A stretch of DNA of 64,000 bases from contig DASYYB010000014.1 in assembly GCA_035934235.1 (NCBI GenBank), forward strand, positions 1 to 64,000, read 5' to 3'. This DNA is from REEB95 sp035934235. Its GTDB lineage: Bacteria > Pseudomonadota > Alphaproteobacteria > ATCC43930 > CGMCC-115725. The notes below the pieces were generated by a model. The model had not been told where the DNA came from. It made no database searches and saw only the letters and a program-made list of their open reading frames with translations. Shown here piece by piece: positions 1 to 11,172 of this stretch. Made by a program: the position numbers and the translations under genes. Position 1 is the stretch's first letter, and every line of letters starts with the position of its first letter.

Positions 1-1
1 C

Positions 2-205
2 GTGCGCGACCGGCTCGAGCGCAAGTTCGGTGCGCCCAGCGCGGCGCGGCTGGTCTGGCGTCCAAAGACCAATGCGCCGATCGGCCGCGATGATGCCGAA
101 GCGTTGTTCAAGCTGCTCGAGACCTTGGAGGACAGCGACGACGTGCAGAACGTGTTCGCCAATTTCGACGTGTCCGACGACATCATGGCGCGGTTGAGCG
201 CGTGA
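2..205 (+). CDS. yebC: YebC/PmpR family regulatory protein, C-terminal part (partial)
   Basis: Only the last 67 codons are inside the window; the gene begins upstream of base 1. The tail, with LVWRPKT, the helix LFKLLETLEDSDDVQNV and the final FANFDVSD, is the characteristic end of the YebC/PmpR (TACO1-like) family, recently linked to relieving ribosome stalling and earlier to transcription control. It lies directly upstream of ruvC, the usual yebC-ruvC-ruvA-ruvB order in Proteobacteria, with a 30-nt gap. Nothing can be said about its start or N-terminal domain. Confidence 0.9.
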   Translation: MRDRLERKFGAPSAARLVWRPKTNAPIGRDDAEALFKLLETLEDSDDVQNVFANFDVSDDIMARLSA

Positions 206-235
206 GTTCGCCGGACCGCGGTCGTTGATCGGATC

Positions 236-748
236 ATGCGGCTCATCGGACTCGACCCCGGTCTGCGCCGAACCGGTTGGGGCGTCATCGACGCCGCGGG
301 CAATCGCTTGCATTACGTCGCGTGCGGCGTCATTGCCGTTGCCGACACCGGCATGCTGGCGCAACGGCTCGCCGAATTGTTTCGCGGTCTTGTCGCGGTG
401 CTCGATCGCTATGCGCCGGAGGCGGCTGCGGTCGAGGAGACATTCGTCAGTCGCAACGCCGCGTCGACCTTGAAATTGGGTGTGGCGCGCGGTGTCGTCC
501 TGCTCGCGCCGGCCGAGCGCGGCTTGCCGGTGCACGAATACCCCGCGAACGTGATCAAGAAGTCGGTGGTCGGTTTCGGTCACGCCGAGAAGCGCCAGAT
601 CGCCTTGATGGTCGGCAAGCTGCTGCCGGGCGCCCAGGCGTCGGCCGATGCCGCCGATGCGTTGGCGGTCGCGATCTGTCACGCGCATCACGCGGGCAGC
701 GCGCGCGCCTGGGCCGGCCGTGCGCTCGCGCACGAGGTGCGGCGATGA
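236..748 (+). CDS. ruvC: Holliday junction resolvase RuvC
   Basis: Endonuclease that cuts Holliday junctions symmetrically after RuvAB branch migration. The 170-residue protein has the normal family length and begins with the RNase H-like strand GLDPG carrying D7. An acidic pair follows at E67/E68, and D138 and D141 (SADAADA) complete the acidic active site. The ATG at 236 puts D7 where the family has it. Its stop overlaps the ruvA start as ATGA, so ruvC and ruvA are probably translationally coupled. Confidence 0.97.
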   Translation: MRLIGLDPGLRRTGWGVIDAAGNRLHYVACGVIAVADTGMLAQRLAELFRGLVAVLDRYAPEAAAVEETFVSRNAASTLKLGVARGVVLLAPAERGLPVHEYPANVIKKSVVGFGHAEKRQIALMVGKLLPGAQASADAADALAVAICHAHHAGSARAWAGRALAHEVRR

Positions 749-1331
749 TCGCCATGCTCGCCGGCCGGCTCGACCATGTCGGCACCGACAACCTCGTGCT
801 CGACGTCAACGGCGTCGGCTATCAGGTGTTTTGCTCAGCGCGCAGCCTTGGGCGCCTGCCGGCGCGCGGCGAGCCGTTGCGGCTCCATATCGAGACCCAA
901 GTGCGCGAGGATCACATCCACCTGTTCGGTTTCCTCGACGACGGCGAACGCGCGTGGTTCCGGTTGCTGCTGTCGGTGCAGGGCGTTGGCGCGCGCATCG
1001 CCATGGCGATCCTGGGTACGCTGGCGCCGGCCGAGCTGGCGACGGCGATCGTCGCGCAGGACAAGGCATCGATCACGCGCGCCGACGGCGTCGGGCCGAA
1101 GCTCGCAGTGCGCATCCTAACGGAGCTGAAGGACAAGGCCGCGGCGCTGGCGCCGGTCGCGGTTGTCGCCGACGCGGCGGACGGCGCGACGGCGGACGCG
1201 GTTTCGGCGCTGGTCAATCTTGGCTACGCGCGCGGCGACGCTTATGGCGCTGTGGCCGAGGCGGCGCGGCGGCTCGGCCGCTCGGCGCGGCTCGATGCCT
1301 TGATTAAAGCCGGCCTGCGGGAACTCGGCCG

Positions 1332-1335
<4 letters not shown>
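745..1335 (+). CDS. ruvA: Holliday junction branch migration complex subunit RuvA
   Basis: DNA-binding subunit of the RuvAB branch-migration motor; tetramers hold the four-way junction. The 196-residue product starts with the OB-fold (MIAMLAGRLD, VNGVGYQVF), continues with two helix-hairpin-helix motifs (LLSVQGVGARIAMAIL and ADGVGPKLAVRIL) and ends in the small domain III that contacts RuvB. The ATG at 745 overlaps the ruvC stop. A longer open frame runs upstream but has no RuvA similarity. The 3' end overlaps ruvB by ATGA. Confidence 0.97.
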
Positions 1336-2380
<1,045 letters not shown>

Positions 2381-2384
<4 letters not shown>

Positions 2385-2857
2385 ACCTGCCGCGCGAAGG
2401 CCGCCTTGCCGACGGCGCCCACCATTATCCGGTGCACGTCTATTACGAGGACACCGACGCCGGCGGCGTCGTCTATTACGCCAACTATCTCAAATTCGCC
2501 GAACGCGCGCGCAGCGAGGCGATTCGCGCGCTAGGCGCATCGCACGGCAGGCTCCGCGATGAATCCGGCGTCGTTCTCGCCGTGCACAAGCTTGCCGCCG
2601 AGTATCTCGCGCCGGCGCGGCTCGACGACGAACTCGTCGTTCAAACCCGCGTGCTCGGCGCCAGCGGCGCCGCGATCGATCTCGAACAGACGATCGCGCG
2701 CGGCGGCATGCGGCTTTTTGCCATGACCTGCACCGTCGTCTGCGTCGCCAAGAGCGGCCGGCCGACACGCCTGCCGCCGCCGCTTGCAGCCGCGGTCGCG
2801 CAATTCGATCCCCAAACCTCTCCAACTCCGAAGGTGATCAAAGCCAATGGCCGGTAA
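2381..2857 (+). CDS. ybgC: Tol-Pal-associated acyl-CoA thioesterase YbgC
   Basis: Hotdog-fold (4HBT) thioesterase that hydrolyses short acyl-CoA or acyl-ACP esters and is nearly always encoded with tol-pal. The signature YYEDTDAGGVVYYANYLKF at about residues 21-39 contains the catalytic Asp loop. The start is a GTG at 2381 overlapping the ruvB stop. The 3' end overlaps tolQ by 11 nt. The role in envelope or phospholipid metabolism is inferred from the family. Confidence 0.93.
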
Positions 2858-3623
2858 CGTCATCGACAACGCCGTCAACACACTCGCAAGTCCGCCCGCG
2901 CCAATCGACCAGCTGGCGCTCGCAGGCTCCGCGGCGCCGCACGATCTTTCGATGTTCACCCTGTTCATGCAGGCCGACACGATCGTCAAGCTCGTGCTGT
3001 TTTTGCTGCTCGCGGCCTCGTTCTGGTCGTGGGCAGTGATCTTCGACAAGACGAGCAAGCTGCGGCGCCTTCATCGCGACGCCGAGCAGTTCGAGGAGAG
3101 CTTCTGGTCGGGCGGTTCGCTCGACGATCTCTACGACCGTGTCGGCGAACGGCCGGAGGATCCGATGTCGGCGGTCTTCGCCGCGGCGATGCGCGAATGG
3201 CGTCGCAGCGTCGCCAAGGGCCTGATCGACAGCACCAGCATGCGCGCAAACCTCAAGGAACGCGTCGAACGCGTGATGCAGATCACGCTCGGCCGCGAAA
3301 TGGATCGGCTCGAGCGCTATATGCCGTTCCTCGCCACCGTCGGCTCGACCGCGCCGTTCGTCGGGTTGTTCGGCACGGTGTGGGGCATCATGAACAGCTT
3401 CCAGGCGATCGCCGCGGTCAAGAACACCAGCCTGGCGGTGGTCGCGCCCGGCATCGCCGAGTCGCTGTTTGCCACCGCACTCGGCCTGGTGGCGGCGATT
3501 CCAGCGGTCGTCGCCTACAACAAATTCTCGACCGATTTCGGCCGCTATGTCGGCCGCTTGCAGGCCTTCGCCACCGAGTTCAGCGCCATCCTGTCGCGGC
3601 AGCTCGACGAGAAGGCGCACTGA
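2847..3623 (+). CDS. tolQ: Tol-Pal system inner-membrane protein TolQ
   Basis: Proton-channel subunit of the TolQRA motor that energises outer-membrane constriction at division. The 258-residue protein has a first transmembrane helix near 46-66, a large cytoplasmic loop, and two C-terminal helices containing the MotA/ExbB signature (GSTAPFVGLFGTVWGIM, then GIAESLFATALGLVAAIPA). It starts inside the end of ybgC. Adjacent tolR, tolA, tolB and pal distinguish it from ExbB. Confidence 0.96.
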   Translation: MAGNVIDNAVNTLASPPAPIDQLALAGSAAPHDLSMFTLFMQADTIVKLVLFLLLAASFWSWAVIFDKTSKLRRLHRDAEQFEESFWSGGSLDDLYDRVGERPEDPMSAVFAAAMREWRRSVAKGLIDSTSMRANLKERVERVMQITLGREMDRLERYMPFLATVGSTAPFVGLFGTVWGIMNSFQAIAAVKNTSLAVVAPGIAESLFATALGLVAAIPAVVAYNKFSTDFGRYVGRLQAFATEFSAILSRQLDEKAH

Positions 3624-3624
3624 C

Positions 3625-4083
3625 ATGGCCGCGACACTTCCAGGATCGCGCGACACGGGCATGCGCTCGGCCCGCTACCGGCCGATGGCGGAGATCAACG
3701 TCACGCCGATGGTCGATGTCATGCTGGTGCTGCTGGTCATTTTCATGGTGACGGCACCGCTGCTGACCGTCGGCGTGCCGGTCGATTTGCCGCAGACGCA
3801 GGCGCCGGCCATCAACGAGCCGAAGGAACCGCTGGTCATCACCATCGATTCCAAAGGCGATGTCTATTTGCAGAACAACCACATCGATCCGAAGGACCTT
3901 GGTCCGCGGCTGGTGGCGATCACCAACAACAATCCCAACGCCACGATCTATGTCCGCGGTGACCGAGCGATCGACTATGGCCGGGTGCTCGAGATCATGG
4001 GGGTCGTAAGCTCGGCCGGTTTCACCAAGGTTTCGCTGATCGCCGAACTGCCGGGGACGAACACGAAGGCTTTGCGGCGTTGA
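3625..4083 (+). CDS. tolR: Tol-Pal system protein TolR (ExbD family)
   Basis: Single-pass inner-membrane partner of TolQ. The 152-residue protein has the motif INVTPMVDVMLVLLVIFMV, with D31 at the start of the transmembrane helix as the presumed proton-relay residue, followed by a periplasmic ExbD-type domain. The ATG at 3625 lies 1 nt after the tolQ stop. A longer in-frame extension overlaps tolQ and is not needed. Confidence 0.95.
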   Translation: MAATLPGSRDTGMRSARYRPMAEINVTPMVDVMLVLLVIFMVTAPLLTVGVPVDLPQTQAPAINEPKEPLVITIDSKGDVYLQNNHIDPKDLGPRLVAITNNNPNATIYVRGDRAIDYGRVLEIMGVVSSAGFTKVSLIAELPGTNTKALRR

Positions 4084-4084
4084 A

Positions 4085-4924
4085 GTGACCGTTGCGCAAC
4101 TCGATAACATGCCCGAACGGCGCGGCCTCGTATTGTCCGCCCTGTTGCACCTGTTGGTCGTGCTCGCGGTGGTGCTCGGCCTGCCGTCGGTGTTCCAGAC
4201 GCATATCGACGAGGAACAGCCGCTCGTCGTCGAAGTGGTGAATATCGGGCCGAAGACGCTGGCTACCATGAAAGCCTTCACGCCGCCGAAGCCCAAGGCG
4301 CCGCCCAAAGTTGTCCAGGCCGAACAGCCAAAACCGACACCGCCGCAGCCGCAACAGGTGAAATCCGCGCCCCCGCCGCCGCCGTTGCCGAAGCCGGCGG
4401 ACGTCCAGGTGCCGGAAAAGCAGCAGCCCCCAAAACCCGAGGTCAGGCCGCAACCGCCCCAGCCGCCGCAACCGTTGCCGCCGCAGAAAAAGCAGGACAT
4501 GGCCTTCGACACGCTGCTCAAGAATCTTGCGTCGAAGCCGCTGCCGCAGGATCAGCCGTCGCAGCAGCCGGCGAAGCCGCAGCCGTCGTCGCAGCCGATT
4601 GCGCCGCTGGGCGCCCAGCTCTCGGTGAGCGAGCTCGACCTCGTCAAGCAGCAGATCGAACAATGCTGGAACGTGCCGGCCGGCGCGCGCGGCGCACAGG
4701 ACTTGACGCCCGAGTTTCGCGTTTCCATGAATCCCGATGGAACCGTACGGACGGCGACATTGTTGAATCCCGAACGCCTGAGCGACCCATTCTTCCAGGC
4801 CGCCGCCGACAGCGCGCGCCGTGCTTTATTCAATCCGACCTGTCAGCCGCTCAAACTTCCGCCACAAAAATATGACCAATGGCAGACATTCACCATAACC
4901 TTTGATCCCAAGGACCTTTCATGA
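4085..4924 (+). CDS. tolA: Tol-Pal system protein TolA
   Basis: Energy transducer that spans the periplasm between TolQR and Pal. The 279 residues comprise a short cytoplasmic start, one transmembrane helix (about 14-34), a long Pro/Lys/Gln-rich segment (about 65-175) and a C-terminal domain with two cysteines (C194, C253) and the CWNVP signature of TolA domain III. The start is a GTG at 4085; an ATG at 4109 (MPERRGL) is an alternative. The linker is proline-rich rather than the long Ala/Lys helix of enteric TolA. Overlaps tolB by ATGA. Confidence 0.9.
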   Translation: MTVAQLDNMPERRGLVLSALLHLLVVLAVVLGLPSVFQTHIDEEQPLVVEVVNIGPKTLATMKAFTPPKPKAPPKVVQAEQPKPTPPQPQQVKSAPPPPPLPKPADVQVPEKQQPPKPEVRPQPPQPPQPLPPQKKQDMAFDTLLKNLASKPLPQDQPSQQPAKPQPSSQPIAPLGAQLSVSELDLVKQQIEQCWNVPAGARGAQDLTPEFRVSMNPDGTVRTATLLNPERLSDPFFQAAADSARRALFNPTCQPLKLPPQKYDQWQTFTITFDPKDLS

Positions 4925-6240
4925 ATCGTCTGCTTCGCCCATTCGCCCTCCTGATCCTCGCCGCGCTGTGCGCTTTGCCGCTGTCGGCGCGTGCCGAACT
5001 CCATCTCGATATTACGCGCGGCAAGATCGAGCCGCTGCCGATCGCCATTCCCGTTTTCGCCGGCGGCGCGCCGTCGGCCAACGACATCACGCAGGTGATC
5101 TCGGCCGATCTCGAGCGGTCCGGCCTGTTTAAGCCGATCGACCCGCAGGCCTTCGTCGACAAGGATCCGGCGTCGCACATTCCGCCGAATTACAACGACT
5201 GGCGCGTCATCAATGCCCAAGCGCTGCTGACCGGCAGCGCGACGCCGATGCCGGACGGCCGGCTCCAGGTCGAGTTCCGGTTGTGGGACGTCTTCGCGCA
5301 GCAGCAGCTCACCGGCCTGCGCTACACTACGACGGCGTCCAACTGGCGGCGCATCGCGCATATCATCGCCGACGCCGTCTACAAGCGCATCACCGGCGAA
5401 GACGGTTATTTCGACACGCGCATTGTCTACATCGCCGAAAGCGGTCCGCTCGACCATCGCGTCAAGCGGCTCGCCATCATGGACCAGGACGGTGCCAACA
5501 ACCATTATCTGACCGACGGCAAGGCGCTGGTATTGACGCCGCGCTTCTCGCCCTCGACGCAGGAGATCACCTATCTCTCTTACGCGCGCGGCACGCCGCG
5601 GGTCTATCTGTTCAACATCGACACCGGGCAGCAGGAAGTGCTGGGCGATTTCCCCGGTATGACTTTCGCACCGCGTTTCTCGCCCGACGGCAATCGCGTG
5701 ATCATGAGTCTTTCGGTTCACGGCGAGAGCCAGATCTATACACTCGACTTGCGCACGCGGCGCGCGGTTCAGATCACCAACACCGAAGCGATCGACACGT
5801 CGCCGTGCTTCTCGCCTGACGGCCAGCACATCGTGTTCAATTCCGATCGCGGCGGCTCGCAGCAGCTCTACGTGATGAACACCGACGGCAGCAACGTTCA
5901 TCGCATCAGCTTCGGCTCCGGCCGTTACGGTACGCCGGTGTGGTCGCCGCGCGGCGATCTGATCGCGTTCACGAAGATCGACAACGGCCAGTTTTACATT
6001 GGTGTGATGCACCCGGATGGTTCTGGTGAACGTTTGCTAACCAGTGGCTTCCTCGTTGAAGGACCGAGTTGGGCGCCGAATGGACGTGTGCTGATGTACT
6101 TCCGTCAGACGGCCGCCGACGCACGTGGGCGCGGTTCATCGAGCCGCCTCTACACCATTGATTTGACCGGCTACAACGAACGCGAGGTCGTCACGCCGGC
6201 CGATGCCTCCGATCCGGCCTGGTCCCCCTTGCTTCCCTAA
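4921..6240 (+). CDS. tolB: Tol-Pal system beta-propeller protein TolB
   Basis: Periplasmic protein that binds Pal and TolA. A Sec signal peptide (positively charged MNRLLR, hydrophobic core, ending SARAE near 26) is followed by the TolB N-terminal domain and a six-bladed propeller visible as repeats of the type FSPDGNRVIM and FSPDGQHIVFNSDRGGSQQLYVM. At 439 residues the length is normal. The start overlaps the tolA stop. A 127-nt gap separates it from pal. Confidence 0.97.
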   Translation: MNRLLRPFALLILAALCALPLSARAELHLDITRGKIEPLPIAIPVFAGGAPSANDITQVISADLERSGLFKPIDPQAFVDKDPASHIPPNYNDWRVINAQALLTGSATPMPDGRLQVEFRLWDVFAQQQLTGLRYTTTASNWRRIAHIIADAVYKRITGEDGYFDTRIVYIAESGPLDHRVKRLAIMDQDGANNHYLTDGKALVLTPRFSPSTQEITYLSYARGTPRVYLFNIDTGQQEVLGDFPGMTFAPRFSPDGNRVIMSLSVHGESQIYTLDLRTRRAVQITNTEAIDTSPCFSPDGQHIVFNSDRGGSQQLYVMNTDGSNVHRISFGSGRYGTPVWSPRGDLIAFTKIDNGQFYIGVMHPDGSGERLLTSGFLVEGPSWAPNGRVLMYFRQTAADARGRGSSSRLYTIDLTGYNEREVVTPADASDPAWSPLLP

Positions 6241-6367
6241 CAATGCCAGCGCTATAGTCGTTTCGAATTCGTCTGCGCCACGGGCCTGTAATTACGTGGT
6301 CCCGGGTGTGAGAGGGGGCCCCTCCGGGCACTGCCATCACGAACGTGATTCCAACAAGGAGCGGAAA

Positions 6368-6841
6368 ATGAATTTTAGGTCACTTTGTGTGATCTCGGCG
6401 ATGTTGTTTCTGGCGGCCTGTCAGTCCTCGCCGCAATCGGGTGCCAACGCGGGCGGCACGGCGGCTTCGACTTCGGCTGCGGCGCCAGGCTCGCGCGAAG
6501 ACTTTGTGCAGAATGTCGGCGATCGCGTCTTCTTCGACTTCGACAAATCCAACATCAAGCCGGAAGGCGAACAGACTCTCCAACGCCAAGCGGCTTGGCT
6601 GAAGAAGTACTCGAGCGTGAAGGTGACCGTCGAAGGTCACTGCGACGATCGCGGCACGCGCGAATACAACCTGGCGCTCGGCGCTCGTCGCGCCAACGCC
6701 GTGAAGCGCGCGCTGGTCGCTCTCGGCATCGACGCCAACCGCATCACGACGATCAGCTACGGCAAGGAGCGTCCGGCTGTGGTCGGCGACAACGAAGCGG
6801 CGTGGGCGCAAAATCGCCGCGGCGTGACCGTCGTTCAGTAA
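6368..6841 (+). CDS. pal: Peptidoglycan-associated lipoprotein Pal
   Basis: Outer-membrane lipoprotein that clamps the membrane to peptidoglycan and is moved by TolAB. The 157-residue product has a lipoprotein signal with lipobox LAAC (lipidated C18), an Ala/Ser-rich linker and an OmpA-like domain (FDFDKSNIKPEGEQTL; VEGHCDDRGTREYNLALG...RRANAVK) that binds diaminopimelate. ATG at 6368 follows the ribosome site AAGGAG at 6357-6362. A strong terminator follows the stop. Confidence 0.97.
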   Translation: MNFRSLCVISAMLFLAACQSSPQSGANAGGTAASTSAAAPGSREDFVQNVGDRVFFDFDKSNIKPEGEQTLQRQAAWLKKYSSVKVTVEGHCDDRGTREYNLALGARRANAVKRALVALGIDANRITTISYGKERPAVVGDNEAAWAQNRRGVTVVQ

Positions 6842-6869
6842 CGGACGACGACGTTCGAACGGACGAAGA

Positions 6870-6926
6870 GGCGCCTGCTTCCTACCGGCGACGGATCGGT
6901 CGCGGAGGGGCAGGCGCCCTTTTTTT
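6870..6926 (+). terminator. Intrinsic terminator after pal
   Basis: A perfect 9-bp stem, GGCGCCTGC (6870-6878) with GCAGGCGCC (6910-6918), encloses a 31-nt loop that can form a small inner ACCG/CGGT hairpin. Seven consecutive T (6920-6926) follow one C. It should end tol-pal transcription between pal and cpoB. Confidence 0.85.
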
Positions 6927-6973
6927 GCCCTAATGCTCGATCATCACTGTTGACGCGAAGGACCGCGGCCGTG

Positions 6974-7753
6974 ATGCGTTTCCGGATCATCGTATTGGCG
7001 CTTGTCGCGTTGCTGGGCTCGATCCCGGCGGCAGTGGCACAGGATACCGGCGACGCCGCCGCGTTGAGCGACCGGCTGGACCGCATGCAGAGAGACCTCG
7101 ATGCCTTGCAGCGGCAAGTCTATCGGGGCGGTCCGCCGCCGGCCGCCACCGGCCAGGCGCCGGAAGCGTCCGGACCAGCCGCCTTGCAAGACGAAGATCG
7201 GATGACGCGTCTCGAAGATCAGATGCGCGATCTCAACGGCAAGTTCGAAACCATCAACAACGCCATCAGTCAGGTGAGCGCGCGGCTCGATAAGCTGTCG
7301 AGCGACGTCGACATGCGGCTGACGGCTCTCGAACATGGCGCTGCACCGGCCGGCGCCAACGCGCCGGCCGCGACGCCGAACGATCAATACGAGGCCGCTT
7401 TCGCGTTGCTGCGCCGGGCCGATTACCCCGGCGCCGAGCAGGCGCTGCGCGCCTTCGTCACGCAGCATCCGAAGGACCCGCTCGCCGGCAACGCTCAATA
7501 TTGGCTCGGCGAGACCTTTTACGTGCGCAAGAACTGGAAAGATGCCGCTATCGCCTTCGCCGAGGGCTATCAAAAATACCCCAAGAGCGGCAAGGCGCCG
7601 GATGATCTGCTGAAGCTCGCCATGTCGCTCGGCAACATGGGCCAGAAAGCCAACGCCTGCACGGCGCTCGCGCGGCTGGACCACGATTTCCCGCAGATGC
7701 CCGCAAATGTGCGCGGCCCGGCGACCGCCGAGAAGCGTCACCTGGGCTGCTGA
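6974..7753 (+). CDS. cpoB: Cell division coordinator CpoB (YbgF)
   Basis: Periplasmic protein that links Tol-Pal to septal peptidoglycan synthesis. From the ATG at 6974 it has 259 residues: a signal peptide ending AAVAQ, a trimerising coiled coil (DRLDRMQRDLDALQRQV and a second heptad segment with LEDQMRDLNGKFE), a Pro/Ala linker, and C-terminal TPR repeats (AFALLRRADYPGAEQALRAF, NAQYWLGETFYVRKNWKDA). An in-frame TTG at 6950 is a less likely start. The terminator after pal suggests it has its own promoter or depends on read-through. Confidence 0.92.
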   Translation: MRFRIIVLALVALLGSIPAAVAQDTGDAAALSDRLDRMQRDLDALQRQVYRGGPPPAATGQAPEASGPAALQDEDRMTRLEDQMRDLNGKFETINNAISQVSARLDKLSSDVDMRLTALEHGAAPAGANAPAATPNDQYEAAFALLRRADYPGAEQALRAFVTQHPKDPLAGNAQYWLGETFYVRKNWKDAAIAFAEGYQKYPKSGKAPDDLLKLAMSLGNMGQKANACTALARLDHDFPQMPANVRGPATAEKRHLGC

Positions 7754-7757
7754 CGCG

Positions 7758-9092
7758 ATGGAGGGCGCCGTCGCTGGCTCGCTGACGCCGCTTACGGCGG
7801 CAGAGTTCGAGCTGCTGATGGCGCCGTTCACGCCGTTTGAAGACGCGCCGCATCTGGCTGTCGCTTGCTCCGGCGGCGGCGACAGCATGGCGCTGGCGGT
7901 TCTCGTCGATCGCTGGGCGCGCGCTCGCGGCGGCACCGTCACCGCGTTGATTGTTAATCATCGCTTGCGGCCGGAGTCGGCAAGCGAAGCCGCCGGCGTC
8001 GGCCGGACCCTCGCCGCGCTCGGCATTGCCCACCATATTCTCGTCTGCGGCGACGCGCCGGCCGCGGGCAATCTCGAAGACGCGGCCCGCCGTGCGCGCT
8101 ACCGGTTGCTCGAAGCCTGGTGCGAAGACCACGGCGTCCTTCATCTGTTGACGGCGCATCATCGCGACGATCAGGCCGAGACGCTGCTCATGCGCCTGAC
8201 GCGCGGCAGCGGACTCGACGGCTTGGCCGGCATCGCGCCTGTCAGCATTCGGCGGACGTGCCGGGTGCTACGGCCGTTGCTGACGATGCCGCCGGAACGG
8301 CTGCGCGCGACCTTGCGCGATTGCGGCGTCACGCCTGTCGAGGATCCGATGAATCGCGATCCGGCGTTTCAGCGCGCGCGTCTGCGCGCGGCGCGGACGT
8401 TCCTTGCCGAGGAAGGATTGTCGGCGGAGCGGCTGGCCGCGACCGCCGCGCGCCTGGCGCGCGCACGCGGCGCGCTCGAGACGATGGTGACGGCGACGTT
8501 GGCGCGTGCGGTCGCGCTCGATCCGCTCGGCTACGCGCGCGTCGATGCCACCGCGCTCAAGGCGGCGCCGGCCGAAGTCGGCTTGCGCGCGCTCGCCGCG
8601 GTCCTGGCGACCGTAGGCGGCGACGATTATCCGGTCCGGCTCGAGCAACTCGAACGCCTGTATGCGTCGCTGCCGGCCGACATCGGCGGCGGACGGACTC
8701 TCGGCGGTTGCCAGCTGGTGGCCAAGACCGGCTACGTCCTGGTTTGCCGCGAGGCGGCGGCGGTCGCCGATCGGCAGGCCGCACCGCCGGGGGCACGGCT
8801 GCACTGGGACGGGCGGTTTGCGATCGCGGTGCCGACCGATGCGCGGCCTGGGCTGTCCATCGGGCCGCTCGGCAGTGACGGTGCGGCGCGGCTGGCTGCT
8901 GAAGGCAGCGACGGCGGGGTTCCAGCGGTCGTTCGGTTGACATTGCCGGCCTTGTTCGATGCCGACGGCGTGGCGGCGGTGCCGCCGCTCGGTTGGTGCC
9001 GGCCCGGAATGGATGCCCGGCTCGCCAGCCGTGAAATCGCCGTATTTGCGCCGTTGCGGCCGTTGTCCGGCCTTTGGGTAACAGTTGTTTAA
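7758..9092 (+). CDS. tilS: tRNA(Ile)-lysidine synthetase TilS
   Basis: Modifies C34 of tRNA-Ile(CAU) to lysidine, allowing AUA decoding. The N-terminal PP-loop ATPase motif SGGGDS is at residues 38-43, and the family elements GNLEDAARRARY and HHRDDQAETLLMRL follow. At 444 residues it includes the substrate-binding C-terminal part. The ATG at 7758 is 5 nt after the cpoB stop. The tilS-ftsH neighbourhood is common in Proteobacteria. Confidence 0.95.
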   Translation: MEGAVAGSLTPLTAAEFELLMAPFTPFEDAPHLAVACSGGGDSMALAVLVDRWARARGGTVTALIVNHRLRPESASEAAGVGRTLAALGIAHHILVCGDAPAAGNLEDAARRARYRLLEAWCEDHGVLHLLTAHHRDDQAETLLMRLTRGSGLDGLAGIAPVSIRRTCRVLRPLLTMPPERLRATLRDCGVTPVEDPMNRDPAFQRARLRAARTFLAEEGLSAERLAATAARLARARGALETMVTATLARAVALDPLGYARVDATALKAAPAEVGLRALAAVLATVGGDDYPVRLEQLERLYASLPADIGGGRTLGGCQLVAKTGYVLVCREAAAVADRQAAPPGARLHWDGRFAIAVPTDARPGLSIGPLGSDGAARLAAEGSDGGVPAVVRLTLPALFDADGVAAVPPLGWCRPGMDARLASREIAVFAPLRPLSGLWVTVV

Positions 9093-9203
9093 GCGCAAAG
9101 GCTTCTTATGTAGTAACATCGGACGGCGAGGGGGCAGGATGTCCGGCCCTGGAGCCTTAGGAAGATTGGGCGGCCGGCTCGGCAAGGAAGGGCCTTTGGA
9201 CTC

Positions 9204-11150
<1,947 letters not shown>

Positions 11151-11172
11151 GCCGTCCCGCGCTCCAGGGGGT

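Noticed and set aside
9093..9203. Heat-shock (sigma32) promoter before ftsH
   Set aside because: I could not find boxes close to the CTTGAA and CCCCAT consensus at the right spacing.
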